Counted from the first letter of the stretch, positions 1 through 12,082 are shown. The stretch: 64,000 nt of DNA from Megaustenia siamemsis (GCA_032433765.1 JAVIAB010000073.1:64374199-64438198), one strand, 5' to 3'. Notes: generated by a model from the letters alone, not told the origin. Made by a program: numbers and translations.

Positions 1-400
1 AAGTGAATCATAGACAGTAGACAAACAAATAAAAAGACGATTAGAAGCTACAGAGATGGGATTTCTCAGAAGAATGTTGAAAGTTCCCTGGACAGCTAAA
101 AAGACCAATGAAGAAATTCTCAAAGAGGCCAACACAAAAAGGGAACTTCTAAAAAACATCAGAAAGAAACAATAAACATTTTTCGGGCACATCATGAGAA
201 GAAGAAAGTTGGAATACTTGGTTACAACTGGCAAAATAAAAGGAAAGAGAGATCGCGGATGACAAAGAGAGAAAATACTGGATAATTTAGTGTCATGGCA
301 TGGAAAACAGTCAACAACAGAACTGATATGATGCACTGTCATTAATATTGTGGAAGGACATAATCGCCTATACCAACCGGTATGGCACACGATGATGATG
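1..400 (+). mobile_element. RTE-D LINE, 3' end fragment
   Basis: The C-terminal region of the RTE-D reverse transcriptase enters from outside the window (VESSLDS, KKDQ, GHIMRRKLEYLV-like, interrupted by stops). It ends in the family 3' terminus, GGTATGGCACACGATGATGATG. It matches copies at 11.77-12.08, 9.78-10.1 and 60.79-61.1 kb. Confidence 0.8.
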
Positions 401-685
401 CATATCAAGATCGCAGCATTAAGATCAATATAGACAAAACAGAAATTATGTACACAGGTTGTTTTTTCAAAGATACAGAAACCATGACTTAATTTAAAAA
501 TGAAAAAAAAAAAAAAAAGCAGAAAACAAGAAAAATTGTAACAATGAGATGCCATGTACACATTTTTAATGAAAGAGACAAAGTCTGAAACAAAAACATA
601 AGAAAAAGAGTGGGTGCAACTCTAGAATTAGATTATATAAAAAAATAATAACAAACCAATTACACCTTAAAAAAAGACTGGTAAT
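401..685. other. Intronic sequence without clear features
   Basis: Near 430-460 a short plus-strand frame reads INIDKTEIMYTG, resembling the motif after the RT active site of an RTE LINE. The rest is A-rich low-complexity DNA, including an A16 run near 503-518. Nothing else is recognisable. Confidence 0.4.
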
Positions 686-1688
686 AGTAAAAATAGGGCA
701 GATCCCAAACTTGATGGATTAATTAAATAGCTTAGGTTAAGCCATGAAGCATGGCTAAAAGAGAGATGCAAAGAGATTGAAATGCAACAAAAAGGAGATG
801 CCAAAGCTATATACAAACAAATTGAAGAATTAACAGGAAGAAAAACGCAATCAAAAACTGGATCAAAGGAAGGAGAATTGTTGATTGAACAAGAAAGCAT
901 AAGGGGATGATGGACAGAGTACATTAAAGATCTTTATAATGATGGTTGAACAGAAGTAAATATTAAGGATAATGGAGAAGGACCAGAAATACTCAAAGAA
1001 AAAGTGGAAGACACCTTGCGCAATATGACAGCAGAAAAAGCTTCTGGACCAGATAATATAACTAAAGAAGAGATTGAAGCCATGGGTGATTTTAGAATAG
1101 AAATAATAACAAAAATATTGAATCATATATATATATTGAATCAATAGCGGATATATACCAGACGACCTGCTCAAATCAATATTCATAGCCCTACCAAAGA
1201 AATCTAGTGCGATTGAATGCAATGATCATCGCACAATAAGCCTTATAAGTCACATGACTAAGATATTACTAAGAATCATCATGTGAAGAGTGCGAAACAA
1301 AATCAGTCTAGAAATTAGTGATGAACAGTGTGTGGTTTTGTTAGAGGTAAAGGAACGAGCAATGCCATATACATCATAAGATCTTTAGTAGAAAGAGCCA
1401 CAGAGGTGAAAACAGATCTATACCTATGTTTCATAGGTTTCATATTTGCCTGAAATAACAATCGGAGGCCATAATATAAATAATCTAAGGTATGCTGATG
1501 ACACAGTCTTAATCGCTAAGAGTGAAAATGAGTTACAAGAAATGTTGGACATTATAGTGAAAGAAAGCGAAAATAAAGAACTCAGCCTTAATAGCAAAAA
1601 GACAGAAGTAATGGCAACAACAAAGAAAAAGACATCACCTCAGTGCAAAATAAAGACAAGTGGAATAATATTAAAAAAGGTTATTGAG
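686..1688 (+). mobile_element. RTE-C/D-type LINE, internally deleted
   Basis: Plus-strand frames give the linker (SHEAWLKERCKEIE...ELTGRK), the RT start (KASGPDNITKEEIEAMG) and RGKGTSNAIYIIRSLVERA. The sequence then jumps near 1440 directly to NINNLRYADDTVLIAKSENE, so the palm segment containing GVRQGCILSP is missing. Stops and frameshifts are frequent. The piece ends where a minus-strand LINE E begins near 1689. Confidence 0.8.
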
Positions 1689-3300
1689 TTATTAGCGGGT
1701 CATCATCATTGCACTCCAAACATGTCCACAGGTTGATTAGTCTTCTTACACGCCCACTAAGTTTCTCGTTTCTGGCTGTGCCCATCTTAACTCCCATCTA
1801 TTTCATCCGAAGGAGTGACATGGACTCATGGTTGTCGAAGTCCTGTGTCCTTCACACATCCCGGAGGGCATTGATGTGTGTCCGCGCGATCCATTGGTTG
1901 ACCGTCCTCAACAATAGTGCAGCTAGCCAACCTATTAGCTCTTTCATTTCCCCGTACTCCCGCATGTCCAGGGACGTACACAAAAGTGACCTTACGTTTT
2001 TTTTTTACTTTTGCAATGACTCTACCAATTGCATACATACAGATCCCACCTCCACTTTTCTTATCATGCTCATCGAATCACTCAGCATGCAGGCGTGGGT
2101 GTAGTCTTGTGACTCTAGCCAGATGGATGCCTTGGTCACTGCCATCACCTCCATTGTCATGCTACTCGTGGTCATAACGTATGCACCACTGTCTTCCTTG
2201 ACTATTCTGCATGCCGAGCGTGCTGTAAATGCCCATCCACTCCTTTGGTGTCATATTACAGATCCGTCTGTATAGATGACTGCACCTTTCTCATTGGTGT
2301 TATCCCAGATGAGACCATTGACCACGAATGAGTCCTGTTCCCTACATTTCATGTCGAGTGAGACAATACACGAGAATGTCCCCCTGAATGACGTAGGCAC
2401 CGTATTCACTCCTCGCCAGCATTGATATTGGTATGCCCACAGACCTGTTTGATGACATCTTCTGCTCAGCCCACCCATGATTTGCCTCTTTTAAGCCTGA
2501 CACCCTTCCATGTGTTGAGCTCATGATGCAATGGATGCTCTTTCTCAGCACTTATCTTCACTCGTGCCCTACAGATATTGATCTTGTCATCCATGGTTAG
2601 AAAGTCAAGAAGATACCTCATTGCTACACAGGGAGTGTCCCTCGTACACCCCAAGATAAAGCGCATAGCTTCATTCTGTACTTTTTCCAGCTTGTCAATT
2701 TGCGTCTTACTGACTGTAAGAACTGCCAGAGAATACTCAATTGGTGCGAGGACTAGTCCCTGGAACAGAATGGTAAGTAACCTCTTCTCGATGTTGGCAG
2801 CTACCATGACCTTCATGGTGGCCAATCCCTTGAGGGATTTTGTTATCACATGGTCGAAGTGGTCCCAAAAACACAGGCTGCGATAAAACTTAACTCCGAG
2901 GTACATCATCACCCTGTTCCTGGTCACCTCAGCAGCTCCCATTCATACCACCGGTGTTTCTGTGTTAATGACATGATTGTTAAGTGATAACCATGCAACT
3001 GATGCTTTATTAGGATTAACCAATGCACCTGATACTCCACACCACAAGGAGATGCGATCGAGTTCGTCTTGCATTGTGGAAGCCATTTGACTTCTGTCTC
3101 ATCCCTGTGGTTATACCAAAATTTAATCAGCAAAATCCTAGTTCTTCCCCTTCCATCCAGCTGTTGTTACACAATCGCTATTATGTACACGTTAAATAGA
3201 ACTGGTGACAATGGTGAGCCTTGTGGCAGCCCTGGAAAAATGGATGTTGGCTCGGATGACCAACTTCCACATTTGAGTATCACCTTCCTTTGAAACACTT
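1689..3300 (-). mobile_element. LINE E (I/Jockey-like, with RNase H), 3' part
   Basis: Minus-strand frames carry the RT C-terminal region (VTRNRVMMYLGVKFYRSLCF; LVLAPIEYSLAVLTVSKTQI; MRYLLDFLTMDDKI), then an RNase H start (AVIYTDGSV) and its later motif (VTFVYVPGHAGVRGNERANR). A Cys-rich tail (LWTC-EC-DDDP) follows near 1690-1720. The RNase H signature with conserved H-x-G and ERA(N/D)R places it with LINEs that keep RNase H. Several stops and frame changes show it is dead. The related plus-strand copy at 40.4-41.9 kb is better preserved. Confidence 0.85.
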
Positions 3301-3317
3301 TACTTCCTACCTTTTGT

Positions 3318-5835
3318 TTTCCACAGGAGTAAGGCAGGGATGCCTTCTGTCTCTGTTTCTTTTTCTACTGACCATAGATTGGATTATGAAAATAACTCAA
3401 AACAACAGAAATGGAATCCAGTGATCACTGACCAAGCAAGTTGATGATTTAGTCTTTGCTGATGACATGGCTCTTGCTGGAGAAAAGAGAACGCCAGAAT
3501 AAGGCATGGATGACAGCAGAGACCCTGGATAAAATAAAAGAAAGAAAGAACAAGAAAGCAGACATAAATAAAAGCAAAACGAGAAGTAATGAAGCCAAAA
3601 CACAATAAGCTTACACAGAGATGAACAAGGATGTGAGAAGATGCATTAAAAGGGATAAGAGGAAATATATAGATGAACTAGCTAAAGAGGCAGAAGAAGC
3701 AGCAAATAAAGGGAATATGAAAGAACTGTACAACAGCACAAAGAAATTAAGTGGAAAATACAAACAGATCAATGCCTTTATTAAAGATAAGAAAGGAAAT
3801 CTGCTTAGTAATATAAGGGAACAAAGGGAGAGATGGAAATGAAGAACTTTTGAACAGACATGGCTCAAATAATCCTCCAGATATACTACCAGCAGAAGAA
3901 GTGTGAAATATATAGAAATGTGGATATATAGAAGAATAGGTAGAATTGGATGGAAGGAAAAGAAAGAAAAATGAGGAAGTCTTAAAACAACTAAAAATGA
4001 AAAGAGAACTACTAAGCACAATTCAAACAAGACAAATGCAATTTTTGGGCCATGTTAAAAGGCACAACAGCCAACTAAAAGTAATCCTGGAGGGGAAAAT
4101 ACAAGGTAAAAGAGGCAGAGGCAGACCAAGACTAACATGGACGAGTAACATCAAAAGATGGACAAATCAGCCTATGTCAACCTGCACCATCAAAAAGCAA
4201 GAGACAGAGCAGAATGGCGCTCCATGATAGCCAACCTTTGTTGCGGTGAAGGCACTCGATAATGATAATGATACTACCAGCAGAAGAAAAGTTACACGTT
4301 AACTGTGGAAAACCAAGCAAAGAAGAAATAATGAAAGCCATCAAGCTATTAAAACATGGCAAAGCCATAGGACCAGATGAAATTCTTTCGGAAGCAATCA
4401 AAACAGATATTAACACCTCTACCAAGATGTTACATTATCTATTAGATAACATTTGGGAGAGGGAAGAAATACCTAAAGACTGGAAAGAAGATTATATGAT
4501 CAAACTATCAAAGAAAGGGAAGTTTACAGGAGTGCACAAATTATAGGGGAATTATGCTATCAGTGCCAGGAAAAATATTAAGCAGAATTATTCTGGAGAG
4601 ACTAAAAGAGGCCATAGAGAAACATTCGAGAGATGAACAAGCAGGTTTTAAGAAGAACAGATCATGTGCTGATCAAATGACTACTCTACGCATAATAGTT
4701 GAACAAAGTTTAGAACTACAGTCCCCACTTTATATTGGATTCATAGATTACGAAATGGCATTTGATAGTTTAGAAAGAGTAATGATTTGGAAGTTGCAGA
4801 GTCATTACTGAATCCCCATAAAGTTTATTAACCTGATAAAAACAATGTATGAAGGAATGAAATGTAGTGTGGTGCATGAAGGGCAGCTTACAGAAACATT
4901 TGAAATAAGAACAGGAGTAAGGCAGGGATGCCTTCTGTCTCCATTTCTCTTTCTACTAGCCATAGATTGGATTATGAAAATAACACAAAACAAAAGAAAC
5001 GGAATCCAGTGGTCACTGACCAAGCAACTTGATGATTTAGACTTTGCTGATGACATAGCTCTCCTATCACACAGCCATCAACAGATGCAGGATAAAATGA
5101 ACATACTTGATGAAAGATCACAATAGCTAGGACTGAAAATTAATAGAGATAAGACCAACATTATGAGAATTAATGCAGTTGGCAATAACCAAATAAAATT
5201 TGGAGAAATACCTCTACTAAACGTACAATCTTACATATATCTGTGTAGTAATATAGATAAAGAGGGAGGAACAGAAAATGATACCAAAATAAGGATATCA
5301 AAAGCAAGAGGAGCTTTCGTTGCACTGGGAAACATATGGAAATCCAAAGAAATTAGGTTAAATACAAAAATAAAAATTTTCAACTCAAATGTTAAGTCGG
5401 TCCTATTATATGGCTGTGAAACATGGAGAACAACAAAATTGACAATCATGAAGATACAGACTTTCATTAATGGATGCTTATGCAGAATAAAAGGACGGAA
5501 ATGGCAAGACAAAATCACTAACATAGAATTATGGAAATGTACCAGTCAAATACCAGTGGATAAAGAGATACAGTTAAGATGATGGCGCTGGATAGGACAC
5601 ACACTGCGGAACCCAACTGAGAGTATTACACAACAGGCCCTTTTTTGGAATCCCCAGGGGAAAAGACAAAGAGGAAAACGAAGGAATTCTTGGAGAAGAC
5701 AGATAGAAACAGTGATGAAGATGATGGGGAAGACATGGAATGATCTTAAAAGAATGGCAAGAAACAGAACGACTTGAAAAGTGTTTGTTGAAGACCTATA
5801 CTCCACAGGGAGCTGAAAGGTAAAAGAAGAAGACA
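3318..5835 (+). mobile_element. RTE-B LINE, 5'-truncated and rearranged
   Basis: An RT fragment (3318-3480: GCLLS, FADDMALAG) is followed by the EN-RT linker (3621-3842, MNKDVRRCIKRDKRKYIDEL). A nested RTE-C (3901-4270) interrupts it. The RT resumes at 4271 with KAIGPDEILSEAIK, DEQAGFKKNRSCADQMTTLR, YEMAFDSLERV, GVRQGCLLSPFLF, LDFADDIALLSHS, RISKARGAF and LLYGCETWR, and ends with a WRWIGHT-like tail near 5590. Frames are broken by stops near 4544, 4810, 5126 and 5582. An RT piece lying upstream of the linker implies rearrangement or two adjoining copies. Confidence 0.85.
3901..4270 (+). mobile_element. RTE-C 3' fragment nested in RTE-B, with 18-bp TSD
   Basis: Encodes the RTE-C C-terminus (EMWIYRRIGRIGWKE-like, MQFLGHVKRHNSQLKVILEG, RGRPRLTWTSNIKRW) and ends in a GATAATGATAATG tail. 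The 18-bp direct repeat ATACTACCAGCAGAAGAA flanks it exactly (3883-3900 and 4271-4288), so it is a 5'-truncated target-primed insertion. Confidence 0.93.
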
Positions 5836-6459
5836 TAGGTAGTCCAAGTTCCTGATCCAATAAGAAGTTATCTATGCACACAACATCGATAAATTTGAAT
5901 TTTAGTCCTGTGTGTCAGTTGTAGCTTATTGAAACATTTACTGAGCTTTATTATCAAGTTCAGTACAAAAAATTGACAGTCCACATTTTAATTAGACTTC
6001 TGATCAGCCTTAAGTGTGCTTAATTTATCTAGTTTCCCCTAAATGCACACCACTGGATTTACATGTTTCATATATGTATATATACACACACACATAAAAT
6101 ATTATGCAATATTGTATTTTATTATTATTTAAATATATGCAATATATTTTAAAAGTATAATTGAAAGAGTTTATTTTCGTAATTCAGCAGACTGCATTAT
6201 AGTTTTCAAATTGCAAGGAATTTTATTATGATATATCACTGAGTGTGGTATACAAGGTTTTCATAAATCTGTAAAATTTTTCTAAGGAAACTAGTTTTCT
6301 CAAATGGTTTGGTACAAGAATATTTTAAGGCTGACAAGCTGGACTACGTTAAAACAAAGAAATGTAATAATCTTCTGCATTTACTGCAGTATATTTTATT
6401 TTACAGTATATTTAAACAAAAAACAAAAAAAAACTACAGTATATAAGCTTGCTACATAC
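5836..6459. other. Intron, no recognised element
   Basis: AT-rich intronic DNA just downstream of the fifth MSH4 exon (minus strand). It contains a short (TATA/CACA) microsatellite near 6070-6095. No coding homology was found on either strand. Confidence 0.5.
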
Positions 6460-6564
6460 CAATGTCCACAAACTTACTGACGATGGACTCTAAATTTGAA
6501 AAGATATCCTCTTTCTCTATAAGCTCAGTGACAGCATCTTGTCTCAATCTAATAGTCTCTTCAT
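6460..6564 (-). CDS. MSH4: MSH4 exon (fifth in window)
   Basis: A 105-bp exon with acceptor TTTTATAG|ATGAAG and donor GACATTG|GTATGT. It encodes (D)EETIRLRQDAVTELIEKEDI followed by FSNLESIVSKFVDIG, aligning to [34 protein letters not shown] of vertebrate MSH4. The leading AT is completed by G from the 19.7-kb exon to give aspartate. The next coding exon, which should start near the VQIPK motif, was not found between here and position 1, so the following intron exceeds 6.4 kb. The ATG at the exon start is internal, not an initiator. Confidence 0.92.
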
Positions 6565-6834
6565 CTATAAAAGGATAAAATTGTATGTCTTTAATTGAAG
6601 AAAGAAGAGAGTTTTATCAAGTTTTTTTTTGGTATTGACTTACTATTTTCAAACAGAATCTGGAAGTATCTGATCTTCTTTACTTGTGAAACATTTAAAC
6701 TATGACAGAATTGTATGTCTTAGATATTGTAACTTGTTTAATATCAACAAACTAAAAAATATATATTTTAATAATCAGGGCCAGATTAAGACCTCCACAG
6801 ATGCTAGATCAAGACCCTTACAGACCCTAAGCAC
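6565..6834. other. Intron upstream of the 6.5-kb MSH4 exon
   Basis: AT-rich; its last bases before the exon form the acceptor region AATTTTATCCTTTTATAG (minus strand). Nothing else seen. Confidence 0.5.
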
Positions 6835-8560
6835 TTAAAATAATACCAGAATATCATCAGCAAAAGTCATAGTTTTTCCCCTCCCACCCAGCTGTTGTTC
6901 TGCAATCGTTACTGTGTACATGTTAAACAGAACTGATGACAATGGTGAGCTGGACAAATGGATGTTGGCTCGGATGATCAACTTCCACATCTGAGTATCA
7001 CCCTCCTCTGAAACAGTGCTGCAGCGATCCATCTAATGAGGAAGGGGTGCACAGACAGTTTGAGGAGCATGTGCATGAGCTATTAAAATGGTACTCTGTT
7101 GTATGTATCTTCCAGATGTATAGCAGCAACACATGTCTTCTCTTGTCTGTGCAAGCATTCAGAGACTCCATAGGCAAAGACTGCTGCATTTAGCCACATC
7201 TCTTTATTATATCTATAACCTCCGAGTGTGGGTGGGAATGCATGTATCTGTTCAATGTGACAGGTGAGTACATGGTCAACTATTTTCTCCTGTAGCTTGC
7301 CCATAGTTTTTTCATCGTGATGATTCTGTAGGCACTGATCTGAGAAAAGTCCTTCTTTGGCTTCGGTAGCAGTAGTAGGTAGCTGTGTAGCCATTCCTCC
7401 TTAATCTGGCCACTCTGAATTCTGGCATTAAACTCATCGATCAGAGTTTTCAAGTCGATGTCAGCTAAATTGCCTATATCATCGTACCAAACACCATCTG
7501 GGCCAGGAGCAGTGATCACTTACGTGCAATCCCAGTACACTCTATCTGCAAACCGGTGCAGAGGTGGAAGACACCAGTGCTAGGTCTATGACACTATCAG
7601 AGTTCCCTGATCGAGTGGCCATTCTGGTTGCCCTTCCATTATTCAAGCACACTAAATCGGCTGACACCAGTACATTTTCTAGGTCTTCTCCCTGTTTGTC
7701 AGGAATGGGCTGTTGTTGATTTCTGAAAGCACAGTTCTAGTATGTAAAGGAGACATACTTTAGGCCAACCTTCTTGCACTTCGACCGTTTCTTACACATT
7801 TAGGCACGTTTGCCTTTTCTTGTTTTCCTTCACGTGGCCATTCTGGTTGCCCTTCAATCATTCAAGCACACTAAATTGGCTGACACCAGAGCGATCTCTA
7901 GGTCTTCTCCCTGCTTGTTGGTTATGATATTACTCCGCTGGTTGTCTCTAGCATTAAAGTCTCTGCAGAAAATGACGCCCTCAAACAAGAAGAGATTCTG
8001 CCACTGTTGTGTGTCCATCTTCCCAGTACAGGCATACAGATTTACAACCATGAAAGGAATTGGGGTCTGCACCCTAACTTCATGTAGCCGCAATACTTTA
8101 CGGTCTCACGCAGACATATCAACCTCAGTTGCCACCATGTCCAGTCCAAGATCTTGTCTATTGTAGAAACAGTGAAATCCAGGGGCACTAATTGTCCTAT
8201 CACCAAGGTGCACAAGAGTTTTCATCCATATGTGCTCAGCACATATATCCAGAAGTGTTCAGAGATTTCTAGACAGTGTTGCTTCAAGCATCGAAACTCA
8301 CGATGCAAGGTGGCATTCCTCACCTTCCCAGAGTAATAACCCAGTACCCATTTCTGCCAGCGGCTGCGTCAACCACAGGGGTATTTTTTTTTTATTTCAC
8401 TACTTACAGCGGGAATCGAACACGTGTTGTCCAAACGTTGGTAGCCCAGTCAGGCGGTTTTCCTAACTAGACTACCAAGGCCCCCAATTTAATCTAATGT
8501 TGAAACAGTGAAATCCAGGGGTACTAACTGTCCTATCACCAAGTTGTGTCTCTTGCAAAA
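6835..8560 (-). mobile_element. LINE E copy, endonuclease and RT parts, with internal duplications
   Basis: In minus-strand order: endonuclease pieces (FMVVNLYACTGKMDTQQWQN; GVIFCRDFNARDN), RT start (APGPDGVWYDDIGNLADI; LLLLPKPKKDFSQI) and RT core (SSVLFNMYTVTIAEQQ; TMTFADDILVLF). The endonuclease part is duplicated: 7610-7700 resembles 7830-7920, and 8160-8204 resembles 8500-8545. A tRNA-like SINE lies at 8380-8490 between the second pair. Many stops. With the copy at 1.7-3.3 kb it gives most of the family layout EN-RT-RNase H. Confidence 0.8.
8378..8490 (-). mobile_element. tRNA-like SINE fragment
   Basis: Read on the minus strand it starts GGGGGCCTTGGTAGTCTAG (A-box-like), has the B box GTTCGATTCCC, and ends in an A-rich stretch (AAATAAAAAAAAAATACCCC). 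It sits in LINE E endonuclease sequence. The head differs from SINE-1 and SINE-2. Confidence 0.6.
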
Positions 8561-8619
8561 TCATTATTTCATAGTATTATTAAGAATGGGCCATCGTTGA
8601 TTTATGGATTGTAATGTTT

Positions 8620-9080
8620 ATGGAAGGCCTCGGTATCACTGCAAACGAATTAAAATCCATAATTGCTCAACCACCGTGCAAGTGGAATCATCCAAATTAA
8701 TATTTGGTTATTTGGTTATGGATAAAATATTGACATTTTTATTGCCAAATTAATATCTTAAACCCAAACAAAAAAAGGTAGCTGCAGTTCTCATCATAGC
8801 AGTCTCAGCATACGCCAAAAGACATAAGGTGAAACCGCACAGAAAGTGAACATAGCCATCTGCTCCCCATCATATGATATCATAATTCATCGTAAGCAAT
8901 CGGAATATCGAAACACGATCAAAACGGATGAAACGCACAGCTCACAATGTGCACAGAACGCTTAACTCAGTAGCTCTGGTAGCAAGCCAGACTTGGAATA
9001 TGAGGAAACTGCAACAATGAACACTTTTCAGACACAGCCTTTACTGGTTCTCACTGCCTATCCGTCATTCACAGTAATAG
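8620..9080 (+). repeat. R1-R2 repeat unit
   Basis: R1 (8620-8870) and R2 (8885-9075) recur in the same order at 25.05-25.45 kb. R1 alone recurs at 35.40-35.62 kb and R2 alone at 49.56-49.73 kb. One R1 frame reads GIxxNELKSIIAQLP...KVAAVPIIAA and ends near HRK-stop, so it may be remnant coding sequence. I cannot assign it to a family. Confidence 0.65.
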
Positions 9081-9249
9081 ACGTGGTGGTGTTTTCCTTT
9101 AGTCATCGGATGAATGCAAGTAAACAAGAATTGAGAAGAAAGGCCAGGAATAATTCCCATTGTAGGAAAGTTTGAAACATTCTAGAGTGAAACTTCTGCA
9201 ATTAATTTGAGATTGATGCATAGAGTAAATTGATAACCTTATTTATTAT

Positions 9250-12078
9250 AACTAAACAATTCCAACAAAGACACAGGACCACTAATAATGCAGAGTGAAG
9301 TGGAGGAGACAATTCAACACATGAAAAGAGGCAAAGCTCCAGGTCCCGACAATATAACAATCGAAGAGATAAATGCATTAGGAGAGCATTAGGAGAGCTA
9401 GGAGTACAAGTCATAACAAAACTACTCAATGACATATATAAGACTGGACACATACCCAAAGGTCTACTTAAATCAATCTTTTGTAGCCATACCGAAGAAG
9501 TCAGGTGCCACTGATTGTGAAGACCATAGCATTATTAGTCTCATGATCCAAAGTATATTACTAATTATTACTATATACTATATTATATATTATTACTATT
9601 ATATATATTACTAAGAATCATCATGAGATGTGTAAGAAACAAAATAAAACCAGAAATAAGTGAGGAACAATGTGGATTTGTGGAAGGAAAGGGCACCAAT
9701 AATGCAATATACATCTTAAGAACATTGATAGAAAGATCTATAGAGGTAAAGAAAGATCTATATATGTGCTTTATCATCATCATCATGTGCCATACCTGTT
9801 GGCGTAGGTGATCATGTCCCTCCACAATCTTCTATCTACAGTGTATCGTATCAGTTCTGTTGTTGACTGTTTTCCATGCCATGACACCAAGTTATCCAGT
9901 ATTTTCTCTCTTTGTCGCCCGCGATCTCTCTTTCCTTTTATTTTGCCAGTTGTAACCAAGTATTCCAACTTTCCTCTTCTCATGATGTGCCCGAAAAATG
10001 TTGATTGCTTCTTTCTGATGTTTTTTAAGAGCTCCCTTTTTGTGTTGGCCTCTTTGAGAACTTCCGCATTGGTCTTTTAAGGTGTCCAGGGAACTTTCAA
10101 CATTCTACTGAGAAATCCCATCTCTGTGGCCTCTAATCGTCTTTTCATTTGTTTGTCTACTGTCCATGATTCGCTTCCATAGGTCAGAATTGGTTCTATA
10201 TAGCACCGATGAACTCTCTCATTTTTATTGACATAGATTTGTTGCATAAGATATTTTTCATTTTCTGAAATGCCATTTTGGCTTGAGCTATTCTGCTTTT
10301 TATTTCTGTGGTGCATCTCCCATCTGATGTTATTATTGTGCCCAAGTATTTGAAACGTTGCACTTGTTTCAGATTTGTCTCGTTTATTTTTATGCTGCAT
10401 GATGGTGGTTATTGTTTCTTCGATATAACCATTACCTCTGTTTTCTTACTATTCAAACTGAGACCTTTCTTGTTGCTTTCTTTTACTATTATGTCTATCA
10501 TTTCTTGTAGTTCATTCTCTGTCTCTGCTATTAAGACTTGTCATCCGCATATAGAAAATTATTTATGCTGTGACCGTTGACTTCATTTCCTTTTTTGTCT
10601 ACTATTGATCTCATAATATATTCGCTGTAAAGTGAAAACAAATCCGGCGACAGAACACAGCCTTGTCTGACTCCTTGCTTTATATATTGGAATTGTCCTG
10701 TTTGGTTGTTAATTCGTACAGCTGCTGTTTGTTGCCAGTACATGTCTTTTATGATTTGCAGATCCTTGCCATCAATGTTTAATTTCTCCAGCATATTGAT
10801 TTTTCCTTCATATGATATTTCCTTCCTTTGATTTCACACATCCTGAGACTTTGACTTCTTTTCTTCCTGTTAATTCATTTAACTGATTGTGCATAAATTT
10901 TGAGTCTTTCTTTTGTTGTTTTTCCATTTCTTCACATTTCTGTTTTAACCATCCTTCCTTTGCTTCACTGCACTTGTTTCGGATCTCTTTGTGCAATATT
11001 TTGTATGTCCGTTCTTCTTTCTTATGTTTTCTTCTTTTGTCCATTAGTTGTAATATTTCTTCTGTCATCCATTTCTTTTTGTTGATTCTTTTAGTCACTG
11101 GTATTACTTCTTTTGATGTTTGTTGAATCGATTATTTGAGCATTTCCCACTGCTCCTGGATGTCCTGTATTTTCTCAATAGCATTATATCTATTTTGTAC
11201 TATCGTGCTGTACTTAATGTACAGTACTTGTGCTTTATAGACTACGCAAAAGCATGTTACAAAGTAAGGCATGTGGAAATAATAAATGTGCTGGAGAAAT
11301 TAAACATTGATGGCAAAGACCTGTGAATCATAAAAAACATGCACTGGCAACAAACAGCAGCTATACAAATTAGCAACCAAACAGGACAATTTCATTATAT
11401 AAAACAAGGAGTCAGACAAGGCTACATTCTGTCACCGGATTTGTTTTCACTTTACAGCGAACATATTATGAGATCAGTAGTAGACGAAAAAGGAATTGAA
11501 GTCAACGGTCACAATATAAATAATATGCGATATGCGGATGGCACAGTCTTAATAGCAGAGACAGAGAATGAACTACAAGAAATGATAGACATAATAGTAA
11601 AAGAAAACAACAAAAAAGGTCTCAGTCTGAATAGTAAGAAAACAGAAGTAATGGTCATATCAAAGAAACAATCATCACCATCATGCAGCAAAAAAATAAA
11701 CAGGACAAATCTGAAACAAGTGCAATGCGTCAAATACTTGGGCACAATATTTTCAGAAGAATGTTGAAAGTTCCCTGGACAGCTAAAAAGATCAATGAAG
11801 AAATTCTCAAAGAGGCCAACACAAAAAGGGAATTCCTAAACAGAAAGAAACAATTAATATTTTTCGGGCACATCATGAGAAGAGGAAAGTTGGAATACTT
11901 GGTTACAACTGACAAAATAAAAGGAAAGAGAGACTGCGGATGACAAAGAGAGAAAATACTGGACAGCTTGGTGTTATGGCATGGAAAACAGTCAACAACA
12001 GAACTGATATGATGCACTGTAGATAGAAGATTGTGAAAGGACATGATTGCCTACACCACCCGGTATGGCACATGATGA
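9250..12078 (+). mobile_element. RTE-D LINE (outer copy), interrupted and internally deleted
   Basis: Plus-strand RT starts at 9290 (MKRGKAPGPDNITIEE), has IPKKSGATDCEDH, and is interrupted at 9775. It resumes at 11229 with CFIDYAKACYKVRHVEIINV, then KQGVRQGYILSPDLFSLYSE and NNMRYADGTVLIAETENELQ. At about 11750 a deletion joins the palm end directly to the tail (FRRMLKVPWTAKK, GHIMRRGKLEYLVTT). It ends GGTATGGCACATGATGAT at about 12078. An AT-rich expansion (9545-9615, TATTACTA-type repeats) interrupts the RT. The catalytic YADD has become YADG. Confidence 0.88.
9775..11228 (-). mobile_element. RTE-D LINE nested inside the outer RTE-D in reverse orientation
   Basis: Minus-strand copy with its CATCATCATCATGTGCCATAC terminus at 9775. 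It carries the tail (GKLEYLVTTGKIKGKRDRGR), the RT palm (GVRQGCVLSPDLFSLYSEYI) and the linker (INKKKWMTEEILQLMDKRRK). About 590 bp of RT is missing at 10802 compared with the 60-63 kb copy. Flanking repeats TGTGCTTTAT (9765-9774 and 11229-11238) are its 10-bp TSD, and removing it restores the outer LINE. Confidence 0.9.
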
Positions 12079-12082
12079 TTTA

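Noticed and set aside
3611..4030. 139-aa minus-strand hydrophobic frame
   Set aside because: Antisense of the RTE-B linker and RTE-C tail.
9250..12078. Twin-primed (5'-inverted) single LINE insertion
   Set aside because: The inverted segment has its own 3' tail and is flanked by a TSD, so it is a second nested element.
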